DNA of 8,304 bases from Erysipelotrichaceae bacterium (GCA_030533035.1 JAUNJW010000084.1:1-8304); one strand, 5' to 3'. Counted from the first letter of the stretch, positions 1-6,847 are shown. A program made the numbers and translations. The notes: generated from the sequence alone by a model not told the origin.

Positions 1-893
1 GCATATAGGTCACGGACGGACGTCATGCACTGCCCGTCGATGACAAACCTGCCTCTTTCGATCACAGGTGCTTCGCCCTCAAAGAAATCTGTCACTGCCC
101 TGCGGCCGGCTGCCAGCAGCACATGGTCGCAGGCTTTTTCTTTGATTTCTCCCTTTTCTTCATAGCTGACAGACAGGGATCCGTCTTTTTCCTCGATCTT
201 TTTCAGGAAGGTTTTCGCATGGACGTCAATCCCGCGCTTTTTGAATGTCAGCGCCAGTGAGCGTCCCAGCTCGCTTTCAAGGTTCGGAAGCAGTCTGTCC
301 AGGGCTTCAAGGATCGTGACATTTGTGCCGAGCGCTTCATAGATGCCGGCCATTTCGCAGCCGATGACACCGCCGCCGACAATCACAAGTTCCTCAGATT
401 CAGGCAGGCTTTCAAGGATATCATCGCTGGTGATCACGCCAGGCAGTTCATTCCCCTCCACCGGAAGCCTTGCAGGTATACTGCCGTCCGCAAGGATTGT
501 ATGGTCTGCTTCAATGACTTATTCATTGACAAGAACCGTGTGGGCGTCCCGGACTGACGCATGGCCATGGATAACGGTGATTTTCTGGGCCTTGAGGGCT
601 TTTTCGATGCCTTCCCGCAGTTCACCGACAATCCTGTTTTTCTTTTCCAGCAGTTTTGCGCTGTCAAAAGAATATCCGCTGACATTGACGGCAGTTCTTT
701 CGCTGTCCGCCAGCTCACGGTAAAGATCCGCCGTATGGACAAATGTCTTGGTCGGGATGCAGCCGCGGTTCAGGCAGGTGCCGCCGGCTTCCCTTTCTTC
801 GATCAGACAGACTGAAAAGCCTTCTTTCACTGCTTCAAAGGCAGCTGTATAGCCGCCCGGGCCGCCGCCGATAATCACAATATTGAAATGCAT
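1..893 (-). pseudogene. lpd: Dihydrolipoyl dehydrogenase (glycine cleavage L protein), interrupted by an in-frame stop and cut by the window edge
   Basis: The intact enzyme is a flavoprotein disulfide reductase that re-oxidises the dihydrolipoyl arm of GcvH using FAD and NAD+. Seen from the start at 893: an N-terminal FAD-binding motif GGGPGGYTAA (residues 9-18) and the redox-active pair C40/C45 in GGTCLNRGCIPTK. Codon 125 is then TAA (519-521). Reading on in the same frame gives another 172 codons of clear family sequence without a further stop, including the NAD-binding motif VIVGGGVIGCEMAG and LLAAGRR near the second FAD contact. About 297 codons are visible of a usual 450-470; the dimerisation domain lies beyond the left edge. 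The start follows an AGGAG with 7-base spacing and sits one base after the lplA stop. A CAA-to-TAA change or a base-calling error is the simplest cause. If the stop is real, the product would be a 124-residue fragment without the NAD and interface domains. Family identity is very secure; whether the gene is truly dead is not. Confidence 0.85.
519..521 (-). other. In-frame TAA at codon 125 of lpd
   Basis: The minus strand reads GTC AAT GAA TAA GTC ATT GAA, giving VNE-stop-VIEADHTILADGS. The flanking protein sequence aligns with Lpd on both sides without frame change, so this is a nonsense codon and not a frameshift. One C-to-T change from CAA (Gln) would produce it. TAA also ends gcvT, gcvPB, lplA and the alpha/beta hydrolase here, so it is an ordinary stop in this genome. 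Confidence 0.9.
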
Positions 894-894
894 G

Positions 895-1869
895 TTATAA
901 CTCCTGTTCTTTCAGCCAGACGGCCAGATCATCAAGGATCAGGCTTCCCTGGTTTTTCAGTGCTTCACTCAAAGCGCCGGAAGAGAATTCACATCCTGTG
1001 AGCAGTTCAGAGATCTTCAGGATTTCATCCTGTTCCATGGCGTCCGAGGAAGCTGTCACTGATGAGACTGTTCCCTTTTTTACCGTAAAGCGCAATACAA
1101 TCGAACCCCATTGGAAACGTTCTTTGATTTCCAGGTCAAAGGGTGGGTTCTTCCCCCTGATCCATTCATCGCTTCCATATTTGTCTGTATATTCCCGCAG
1201 TTCAACGCAGTCAGGAAAATCAATCTGGTCTGCCCGGATTCCGTATTCTTCCTCACAGGCCTGCAGCAGCAGTGTTTTCATCTCCTCAATGTTAAGGGAC
1301 GGATCTGCTTCTTTCAGATTCATGATCCTGCTTCTGACGGAAGAGACACTGTTGGCTTTGAGCTTAAGCGGATCCGGATTCAGATATTTCTGTGCTTTTG
1401 AAAGATCACTGTCGATTAACAGTGTTCCGTGATGATAAGAGAATCCATTGTGATGATAATACGCATTGCCGGAAAACTTATGTCCGTTTACCAGCAGGTC
1501 ATTGCGGCCGGAGAATTCAGCCCTGATCTCTTTCTTTTCAAGAGCTTTGAGAATCACGCCTGTCTGCCGCGGGATGTCAAAGTTTTCATCGTCCGCAATG
1601 AAGGTGAAGTTCAGATTTCCCCTGTCATGGTAAACCGCCCCGCCGCCGCTGGGCCGGCGGACGATCTTTACGTGATCCGCCGCTGTTTCCTTCAGCCGGC
1701 ATTCACGGTAATAGTTCTGGTTGCGGCCGATGACGATCGTATTGTCGTTCTGCCACAGGTAGAAAATCATCGTGTTCTTTTCTGCCTTTTCAAACAGAAC
1801 TGACTCAGCAGCCAGATTGACGACTGGATCGTACCCGGCTGCTGAGACAGTATACAGATGATTAATCAT
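895..1869 (-). CDS. lplA: Lipoate-protein ligase A
   Basis: Cytoplasmic ligase that activates free lipoate with ATP to lipoyl-AMP and transfers it to the target lysine of lipoyl-domain proteins, here presumably K64 of GcvH encoded in the same operon. The 324-residue length matches the LplA family. Seen: the lipoate-binding motif RRPSGGGAVYHD (residues 71-82) followed by GNLNFTF, and GRNDLLVNGHKFSGNA with the expected catalytic lysine K131 (K133 in E. coli LplA). The C-terminal part, from about residue 240, corresponds to the accessory domain typical of ligases that make their own adenylate. The open frame extends upstream into gcvPB, but MINHLYTVSA is the natural family start and places the ATG in an 8-base overlap (ATGATTAA) with the gcvPB stop. 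The upstream Shine-Dalgarno is weak, so translation probably relies on coupling. Octanoyltransferases (LipM/LipL) are related, but the catalytic-lysine motif and length favour LplA. Confidence 0.93.
   Translation of the reverse strand: MINHLYTVSAAGYDPVVNLAAESVLFEKAEKNTMIFYLWQNDNTIVIGRNQNYYRECRLKETAADHVKIVRRPSGGGAVYHDRGNLNFTFIADDENFDIPRQTGVILKALEKKEIRAEFSGRNDLLVNGHKFSGNAYYHHNGFSYHHGTLLIDSDLSKAQKYLNPDPLKLKANSVSSVRSRIMNLKEADPSLNIEEMKTLLLQACEEEYGIRADQIDFPDCVELREYTDKYGSDEWIRGKNPPFDLEIKERFQWGSIVLRFTVKKGTVSSVTASSDAMEQDEILKISELLTGCEFSSGALSEALKNQGSLILDDLAVWLKEQEL
901..905 (-). promoter_or_regulatory. Ribosome binding site of lpd
   Basis: AGGAG lies within the last codons of lplA, 7 bases before the lpd ATG. 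It supports 893 as the lpd start and indicates that translation of the interrupted gene is still well initiated and probably coupled to lplA. Confidence 0.7.
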
Positions 1870-3286
1870 TGAACGGATACCTGAGAACCGGATGCCTTGC
1901 GGCATTGACTTCATCAGGTCTCTTGATCGGGGAATGATGCGGGGTGTCGTGGAGCGACTCAGGATTCTCCTGAATTGTCTTCCATATATCCATGAAGGCT
2001 GCCGCCGCTTCATCCAGGGTTTCCCTGGATTCTGTTTCGGTCGGTTCAATCATGAGGGCTTCATGGACATTGAGCGGGAAGTACATTGTCGGCGGATGAA
2101 TTCCGTAATCCTGAAGGGCTTTGGCGACATCCATCGCGCTGACGCCTGTTTCTTTCTTGAGTTCTTCCAGGGTCAGGACGAATTCGTGCATGCAGGTACC
2201 CTTCTTGGCCACATCCCATGTGCCTTCCAGCAGATGCTTGATGTAGTTGGCATTGAGCACCGCGTTTTTCGCGACCATCGGGACGCCCTCTTTGCCGAGT
2301 GTGACAAGATATGTGAACGCCTTGACGACAACCAGGAAGTTGCCGTGGAAGCTTCTGACAGCGCCGATGGAAGCGTCGCCTCTGGGCTGCCAGCAGAGTT
2401 TTCCGTTTTCTTCCGCAATCTTTTCACCGGGCAGATAATCCGCCAGGAAGGATTTGCAGCCGACCGGGCCGGAGCCGGGACCGCCGCCGCCGTGCGGGGT
2501 CGAGAAGGATTTGTGCAGATTGAGATGGATGCAGTCAAATCCCATGTCGCCGGGTCTGGCAATGCCCATGACAGCGTTCAGGTTGGCGCCGTCGTAATAA
2601 CAGAGGCCGCCTGCCTCATGGACGATGTCGGTGATCGCCTTGATGTTTTTATCGAAAATACCGAGGGTGTTCGGGTTTGTCAGCATCAGGCCGGCTGTAT
2701 CTTCGCCGACAGCTTCTCTCAGTTTTTCAAGATCCACGCAGCCGTCTTCCGCCGAAGGAATATTGACGACGGTGAAGCCGCACATGGAGGAGCTCGCCGG
2801 GTTGGTGCCGTGGGCGCTGTCCGGAACGATGATCTTCTTTCTTAACGGATGATTGTTCAGTTCATGGTATCTCTTGATCAGCATCAGACCGGTCAGTTCG
2901 CCATGGGCGCCGGCTGCCGGCTGGAATGTCATCGCATCCATGCCGGTGATTTCACAGAGATACTGCTCTGCTGTTTTCAGCAGTTCCAGGCAGCCCTGGG
3001 CATTCTGGGAAGGATGGACTTCCGTAAAGCCTTCAAGAGAGGCGGTTCTTTCATTGACCTTCGGGTTGTATTTCATTGTGCAGGAGCCGAGCGGATAGAA
3101 TCCGTCGTTGACGCCGAATGTCTGCTTTGCCAGCTGTGTATAATGGCGGCTGATATCGGTTTCGGAGAGCTCAGGCAGCCTTAACGCCTTTTCTCTTGTC
3201 TCCTGCGGCTTTGTTTCAGGAACATCGCAGGCCGGCAGGATGGTGCATTTTCTGCCTGCCACGCTTCTTTCAAACAGGGTTTTCAT
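1862..3286 (-). CDS. gcvPB: Glycine dehydrogenase (decarboxylating) subunit 2, P-protein beta subunit
   Basis: PLP-bearing subunit of the two-subunit P-protein. With GcvPA it decarboxylates glycine and loads the aminomethyl group on the lipoyl arm of GcvH, releasing CO2. The 474 residues fit the family (about 480-490). Seen: the N-terminal block YPLGSCTMKYNPK (residues 64-76), FQPAAGAHGE (121-130), SAHGTNPASS (157-166) and the cofactor site LNLHKSFSTPHGGGGPG, in which K259 after H258 is the expected Schiff-base lysine. The C-terminus has the usual PPTMYFPL and EPTETES motifs. The ATG overlaps the gcvPA stop as ATGA and is preceded by a near-perfect AGGAGGTGG, consistent with equal synthesis of the two subunits. 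All conserved blocks I looked for are intact. Confidence 0.97.
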   Translation of the reverse strand: MKTLFERSVAGRKCTILPACDVPETKPQETREKALRLPELSETDISRHYTQLAKQTFGVNDGFYPLGSCTMKYNPKVNERTASLEGFTEVHPSQNAQGCLELLKTAEQYLCEITGMDAMTFQPAAGAHGELTGLMLIKRYHELNNHPLRKKIIVPDSAHGTNPASSSMCGFTVVNIPSAEDGCVDLEKLREAVGEDTAGLMLTNPNTLGIFDKNIKAITDIVHEAGGLCYYDGANLNAVMGIARPGDMGFDCIHLNLHKSFSTPHGGGGPGSGPVGCKSFLADYLPGEKIAEENGKLCWQPRGDASIGAVRSFHGNFLVVVKAFTYLVTLGKEGVPMVAKNAVLNANYIKHLLEGTWDVAKKGTCMHEFVLTLEELKKETGVSAMDVAKALQDYGIHPPTMYFPLNVHEALMIEPTETESRETLDEAAAAFMDIWKTIQENPESLHDTPHHSPIKRPDEVNAARHPVLRYPFND

Positions 3287-4572
3287 TGTGCCACCTCCTG
3301 AACAAGCGCGTCAATTTCCTCTTTTGAATTCATTTCGGTGCAGCACCAGAGGATGCCGCCATCCACCGGCAGACCGCCGAGGATATCTTTTTCAGCCAGC
3401 TTCGCGATCAGCTTTTCCGGCTCTTGGCAGTCAGTGACGAATTCATGGAAGAAATCAGCTTTGAACCTTCTCTTAAGACCTGCTTCCTCAAGTTTTTCCG
3501 CCAGGTAATGCGCTTTCGAACAGCACTGCTTCGCGACTTCGCGGATGCCGTCAGGCCCCATCGCAGCCAGATAAACCGAAGCGGTCAGGGCACACAGGGC
3601 TTCATTGGAGCAGATATTGGAAGACGCCTTTTCACGGCGGATATGCTGCTCACGTGCCTGCAGTGTCAGGACATAGGCTTTATTGCCTTCAGAATCCACT
3701 GTCTGGCCGACAATTCTGCCCGGCAGTTTACGCATCATTTTGGATGTGGCAGCCATAAAGCCGAGATACGGTCCGCCATAGCTGAGCGGCATGCCAAGCG
3801 GCTGGCCTTCGCCGACAGCGATATCGGCGCCGTATTCACCCGGACACGGCAGGCTTGCCATCGCGATCGGATTCATTGAGAGAATCACCTGGATGCCTTT
3901 CTCATGGGCCGCTGAAACAAGCGCCCTGACATCCTCAATCACGCCATAGTAATTCGGCTGCTGGATGACAACACAGGCCGCCTCTTCCTTCAGGTCCGCC
4001 GGATCGGTCAGGCCGTCTTTCAGGGCAAGCGGAATGATTTCATCGCCATAGGCCCAGCTGTAGGTTCTGATGACTTTCATGGTGTCGGGATGGACGCCTT
4101 CCGAAACATAGACCTTTTTCTTCTTCGGTGAGCGGCACATCGAAACTGCTTCGGCAGCTGCCACGGCGCCGTCATAGACAGACGCGTTGGACACATCCAT
4201 GCCTGTCAGTTCACAGATCATGGTCTGGTATTCGAAGATCGACTGCAGTACGCCCTGGGAGATTTCCGCCTGGTAAGGCGTATAGGCAGTCACGAATTCT
4301 TCCTTGTTCACAACACTTGTGACAATTGATGGGATGTAATGATGATAGGCTCCCGCGCCGCGGAAAATACTGGAATAGACTTTATTCTTGTCAGCGAGCT
4401 TTCTGAGCGTCTTTGAAGCTTCCAGCTCAGATTTTCCTGAAGGCAGATTCAGTTCATGCTTCAGCAGGAGCTCTTCCGGAACATCCCTGTACAGATCTTC
4501 AAACGAGGAAAAGCCGGCTTCTTTCAGCATTTCCTGCTGCTGCAGATCTGTCGAAGGAATATAGTTCCCCAT
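3283..4572 (-). CDS. gcvPA: Glycine dehydrogenase (decarboxylating) subunit 1, P-protein alpha subunit
   Basis: Partner subunit of GcvPB in the heterotetrameric P-protein. It has the fold of a PLP enzyme but does not carry the cofactor lysine. The 429 residues are slightly below the usual 440-450. Seen: the N-terminal MGNYIPST, GAGAYHHYIPSIV, TAYTPYQAEISQG and YQTMICELTGMD blocks, then VGEGQPLGMPLSYGGPYLG, GRIVGQTVD and LQAREQHIRREKASSNIC, all typical GcvPA signatures. The open frame could start 19 codons further upstream at 4629, but that extension overlaps gcvH and lacks family character. The chosen ATG begins the conserved MGNYIP sequence, follows GAGGA with suitable spacing and lies one base after the gcvH TGA. 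The stop overlaps the gcvPB start. Confidence 0.97.
   Translation of the reverse strand: MGNYIPSTDLQQQEMLKEAGFSSFEDLYRDVPEELLLKHELNLPSGKSELEASKTLRKLADKNKVYSSIFRGAGAYHHYIPSIVTSVVNKEEFVTAYTPYQAEISQGVLQSIFEYQTMICELTGMDVSNASVYDGAVAAAEAVSMCRSPKKKKVYVSEGVHPDTMKVIRTYSWAYGDEIIPLALKDGLTDPADLKEEAACVVIQQPNYYGVIEDVRALVSAAHEKGIQVILSMNPIAMASLPCPGEYGADIAVGEGQPLGMPLSYGGPYLGFMAATSKMMRKLPGRIVGQTVDSEGNKAYVLTLQAREQHIRREKASSNICSNEALCALTASVYLAAMGPDGIREVAKQCCSKAHYLAEKLEEAGLKRRFKADFFHEFVTDCQEPEKLIAKLAEKDILGGLPVDGGILWCCTEMNSKEEIDALVQEVAQ
3291..3299 (-). promoter_or_regulatory. Strong ribosome binding site of gcvPB, inside gcvPA
   Basis: AGGAGGTGG, a nine-base match to the anti-Shine-Dalgarno sequence, lies 7 bases (counted from AGGAGG) before the gcvPB ATG. 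The same bases encode the last residues of GcvPA (QEVAQ). It is the strongest site in the operon and fixes the start at 3286. Confidence 0.85.
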
Positions 4573-4573
4573 A

Positions 4574-4957
4574 TCAGTGTTCCTCGGATTCGCAATGGGC
4601 AATATACGCTTCTGCGTCAAGCAGGTCATCGGTGTCAGTGACGTCTGTCAGCCTGAACAGCCATGCCCCGTACGGATCGGAATTGATCTTTTCCGGCGCG
4701 TCGAGCAGTTCTTCATTGACTTCGCTGACGGTGCCGCTGGCCGGCGCGTAGACGTCGGAAACAGCCTTGACGGATTCCACGTCGCAGATGGTTTCGCCTT
4801 TGACTGCTTCAGCGTCCGGTTCCGGCAGGTTGACAAAGACCAGATCGCCGAGGGCGTCCTGGGCAAAGTCGCTGAGACCTACTTCAGCTTCGGTTTCCGA
4901 GATGAAGCGGACCCACTCATGGGTTTTTGAATACTTGAGTTCTTCTGGTGTTTTCAT
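4574..4957 (-). CDS. gcvH: Glycine cleavage system H protein (lipoyl carrier)
   Basis: Small lipoylated shuttle protein that carries the aminomethyl intermediate from P-protein to T-protein and delivers its reduced dithiol to Lpd. Its 127 residues match the family. Seen: N-terminal YSKTHEWVR (residues 9-17), LGDLVFVNLPE (36-46), and the lipoyl site DVESVKAVSDVYAP in which K64 is the modified lysine, followed by the second half of the lipoyl-domain fold with GTVSEVNEELLDAPEKIN. Residues NSDPYGAWLF are the standard C-terminal signature. The start lies two bases after the gcvT stop, with AGAGAGGT about 11 bases upstream. K64 is the probable substrate of the LplA encoded three genes downstream. 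Confidence 0.98.
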   Translation of the reverse strand: MKTPEELKYSKTHEWVRFISETEAEVGLSDFAQDALGDLVFVNLPEPDAEAVKGETICDVESVKAVSDVYAPASGTVSEVNEELLDAPEKINSDPYGAWLFRLTDVTDTDDLLDAEAYIAHCESEEH

Positions 4958-4959
4958 AA

Positions 4960-6021
4960 TTATTTCTGACCTCTCTTATAGAACGGAAGTGCTGTGACTT
5001 CCCCTTCAATCCTTCTTCCTCTGACATCCACTTCAAGCTTTGTGCCAGGCTCATACGCGCAATCGACAAGCGCCATTGCGTAAGCGCCTTTGAGATACGG
5101 CAGATGGGTGCCGCTGGTGGTATGTCCGATCTGTTTTCCATCCATATAAACATCGCAGTGTTCACGGGCAATTCCCCTGCCGGTGATCCGGATGCCGATG
5201 CGGTGGCGGTTGTCTGTTTTGGCAGCGATGGCATCGCGGCCGATGAATTCCTTGTCCATCTTCACACCGTAGTCAAGTCCTGTTTCCAGCGGTGTGACTG
5301 TTTCATCCATCTCATGTCCGTACAGCGGCATCGACGCCTCCAGGCGCAGCGTGTCACGGGCGCCTAATCCGCACGGGATGATTCTCTCGTCTTTGAGCAG
5401 CTCACGCCAGATCTCAGGCGCTGCTTCGGGAGCGCAGTAGATTTCAAATCCGTATTCACCGGTATATCCGGTCTGGGAGACGATGACCGGATGGCCGAGA
5501 ATCTCGGAGTCAATGTAGCTGTAATACCTTTCAGGCAGAGCAGTATACTTCCCGAGTATGTCGCCGCTCAAAGGGCCCTGGATGGCAATCTGGGCATAAT
5601 TGTCGGAAACATCTTCAAACACAACGTCTCCTTCCAGATGATCTTTGATCCATGCCACATCCTTGAAGCGGTTCGACGCGTTGACTACGACGAAGAAGTC
5701 GTCATCGCCGCGGCGGTAGACAATCAGGTCGTCGACACAGCCGCCGTTTTCGTAGCACATCACGCCGTAGCGGACCTTGCCGATTTTCAGATTTGTGTAG
5801 TCATTGGTGAAAATGCGGTTGATGTTGGCCAGGGCGTCCTTTCCTTTGAAAGTGACTTCACCCATGTGGGACACATCAAAGAGGCCTGCTTTCTCACGCA
5901 CGGCCATGTGTTCCGCAATGACACCGGTCGGATACTGCACAGGCAGAAAAAAGCCGGCAAAATCGACTATTTTGCCCGACAGCGCCACATGTTCCTCATA
6001 AAGAGGTGTTTTGACAGTCAT
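4960..6021 (-). CDS. gcvT: Aminomethyltransferase (glycine cleavage system T protein)
   Basis: Tetrahydrofolate-dependent enzyme that releases ammonia from the aminomethyl-lipoyl arm of GcvH and forms 5,10-methylene-tetrahydrofolate, supplying one-carbon units. The 353 residues fit the usual 360-370. Seen: KTPLYEEH (residues 4-11), DFAGFFLPVQY (20-30), GLFDVSHMGE (46-55), NGGCVDDLIVYR (92-103) with the conserved acidic pair D97/D98 thought to take part in folate chemistry, and YTGEYGFEIY in the second half. The C-terminal barrel domain has VKMDKEFIGRDA and TSGTHLP. It is the first gene of the operon. The ATG at 6021 is preceded by GGAGGA at 6032-6037 with a rather long spacing of 10 bases. 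The leader is too short for a full glycine riboswitch. Confidence 0.97.
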   Translation of the reverse strand: MTVKTPLYEEHVALSGKIVDFAGFFLPVQYPTGVIAEHMAVREKAGLFDVSHMGEVTFKGKDALANINRIFTNDYTNLKIGKVRYGVMCYENGGCVDDLIVYRRGDDDFFVVVNASNRFKDVAWIKDHLEGDVVFEDVSDNYAQIAIQGPLSGDILGKYTALPERYYSYIDSEILGHPVIVSQTGYTGEYGFEIYCAPEAAPEIWRELLKDERIIPCGLGARDTLRLEASMPLYGHEMDETVTPLETGLDYGVKMDKEFIGRDAIAAKTDNRHRIGIRITGRGIAREHCDVYMDGKQIGHTTSGTHLPYLKGAYAMALVDCAYEPGTKLEVDVRGRRIEGEVTALPFYKRGQK

Positions 6022-6031
6022 ATTTAATTAT

Positions 6032-6037
6032 TCCTCC
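6032..6037 (-). promoter_or_regulatory. Ribosome binding site of gcvT
   Basis: GGAGGA stands 10 bases before the gcvT ATG in an AT-rich spacer (AATAATTAAAT region). The spacing is longer than ideal, but no other in-frame start fits the conserved N-terminus. Confidence 0.65.
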
Positions 6038-6071
6038 GTAAAAAAACTTGTTTTTCACTACCTTCACAATA

Positions 6072-6086
6072 TCACAGATTAAGTGA
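6072..6086. repeat. Short inverted repeat over the putative gcv -10 box
   Basis: TCAC-agattaa-GTGA, four-base arms around a seven-base centre, overlaps the proposed gcvT -10 hexamer. It could be half of an operator, but arms this short arise often by chance. I know of no regulator with exactly this site. Confidence 0.2.
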
Positions 6087-6107
6087 CGATTCATCCAGAT
6101 TTGTCAG
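6078..6107 (-). promoter_or_regulatory. Candidate sigma-A promoter of the gcv operon
   Basis: On the minus strand, CTGACA (6102-6107, five of six matches to TTGACA) is followed after 18 bases by CTTAAT (6078-6083, four of six matches to TATAAT). Transcription would begin near 6070, giving a leader of about 48 bases containing the gcvT ribosome binding site. An alternative extended -10, TGTGATATT, lies slightly downstream at about 6068-6076. Prediction only. Confidence 0.4.
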
Positions 6108-6129
6108 TTTTTGTTCACCCGATGATAAG
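6101..6129 (+). promoter_or_regulatory. Candidate sigma-A promoter of the alpha/beta hydrolase gene
   Basis: TTGTCA (6101-6106, five of six) and GATAAG (6124-6129, four of six) are separated by 17 bases. Initiation near 6136 would leave a leader of only about 15 bases, just enough for the AGGAGG at 6138-6143. The -35 box occupies nearly the same bases as the proposed gcv -35 on the other strand. Confidence 0.4.
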
Positions 6130-6137
6130 ATTGAAGC

Positions 6138-6144
6138 AGGAGGA
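6138..6144 (+). promoter_or_regulatory. Ribosome binding site of the alpha/beta hydrolase gene
   Basis: AGGAGGA with a 6-base spacer before the ATG at 6151 is close to an ideal site. It confirms the start codon. Confidence 0.8.
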
Positions 6145-6150
6145 TTCCAT

Positions 6151-6822
6151 ATGTTTATCCATGTTAACGGCATCGATCTGTTTTATGAGGTCTGCGGCAG
6201 CGGCAGACCCCTGCTTCTGGTTCACGGCAACGGCGAAGACCACACAATCTTCAGTGAGGGAATTGAAGAACTGAAACACAGATTCACCTGCTACAGCATC
6301 GATTCAAGGTGCCATGGCGCCAGCACGGTCACAGAGGAGCTGCATTATCAGGACATGGCGAATGACGTCACAGCATTCCTCGAAGCGCTGGATCTGAAAG
6401 ATGTACTGTATTACGGCTTTTCCGACGGCGGCATCGTGGGTCTGCTGGCAGCGATGAAAACGGACAGGATCACCACCCTTGTCACAAGCGGGGCCAATGT
6501 GACGCCGGATGGCGTAAAACCCTGGCTGAAGACAGTCATCAGGGCCATGAACTTTTTCAGCAGCGACAGCAAACTGAAGCTGATGCTGAATGAGCCGCAT
6601 ATTGCTGCGGAGGATCTGGATCAGATCAGCGCTGCAGCCCTGGTGCTTGCCGGTGAAAAGGATGTGGTCACGGAAAAAGAAACCCGCTTCATCGCGGAAC
6701 ACGTCAGAAATTCCGAGCTCCGCATTATTCCCGGTGAAGGCCATGGCAGCTACATCGTCCACAGCACTAAATTCGTCCGTTATCTGGTCTATGCCGACGC
6801 TTGTCTGCATGAAAAGCCATAA
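6151..6822 (+). CDS. Small alpha/beta-fold hydrolase
   Basis: Serine hydrolase of unknown substrate, probably a soluble cytoplasmic esterase, lactonase or related enzyme; no signal peptide or membrane segment is visible. Seen: the oxyanion-hole motif LLLVHGNGED (residues 21-30), the nucleophile elbow YGFSDGGIVG with S91, the acid candidate D171 in LVLAGEKDVV, and the histidine H198 in GEGHGSYI. The triad is therefore complete and in canonical order. At 223 residues it is shorter than most family members (250-300). The stretch between the SGAN strand (113-116) and GEKD is short, so the lid domain is small and the active site may be open. It is divergent from gcvT and ends 44 bases before the GH1 gene on the same strand. 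Neither neighbour points to a substrate. The fold assignment is secure; function and gene symbol are left open. Confidence 0.9.
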   Translation: MFIHVNGIDLFYEVCGSGRPLLLVHGNGEDHTIFSEGIEELKHRFTCYSIDSRCHGASTVTEELHYQDMANDVTAFLEALDLKDVLYYGFSDGGIVGLLAAMKTDRITTLVTSGANVTPDGVKPWLKTVIRAMNFFSSDSKLKLMLNEPHIAAEDLDQISAAALVLAGEKDVVTEKETRFIAEHVRNSELRIIPGEGHGSYIVHSTKFVRYLVYADACLHEKP

Positions 6823-6829
6823 TCTACGG

Positions 6830-6835
6830 TATAAT
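6830..6835 (+). promoter_or_regulatory. Candidate -10 box ahead of the GH1 gene
   Basis: A perfect TATAAT lies 8 bases after the hydrolase stop codon. At a 16-18 base distance upstream there is no recognisable -35 (the bases read around GCATGA), and TTGTCT at 6801-6806 is too far away at 23 bases. It could be an activator-dependent promoter or chance in an AT-rich gap; read-through from the hydrolase promoter is also possible, as no terminator separates the genes. Confidence 0.35.
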
Positions 6836-6847
6836 GGAATCAACAAT

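Noticed and set aside
1..893. Stop-codon reassignment (TAA read as an amino acid) to explain the lpd interruption
   Set aside because: TAA is the normal stop of gcvT, gcvPB, lplA and the hydrolase in this window, and no other gene has an internal TAA.
1870..2049. Upstream extension of lplA to a 384-residue protein
   Set aside because: The added residues come from reading gcvPB in another frame and have no family character; LplA homologues begin at the MINHLYTVS-type sequence.
1892..2845. Long plus-strand open frame of 317 codons opposite gcvPB
   Set aside because: It is the antisense shadow of a fully conserved gcvPB, shows no recognisable domain, and its composition mirrors the codon structure of the opposite strand.
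6042..6055. AAAAAC-TT-GTTTTT inverted repeat in the gcvT leader as a possible attenuator
   Set aside because: The arms are almost only A/T and the loop is too small, so the RNA hairpin would be very weak; the run looks like low-complexity AT sequence.
6807..6835. Possible catabolite-response (cre) element ahead of the GH1 gene
   Set aside because: ATGAAAAGCCATAAT only superficially resembles the cre consensus and lacks the central CG; no better match was found in the gap.
6818..6838. Imperfect palindrome CCAT...ATGG around the TATAAT after the hydrolase stop as a terminator
   Set aside because: Only the outer four pairs and two inner ones match, the centre does not pair, and no U tract follows.
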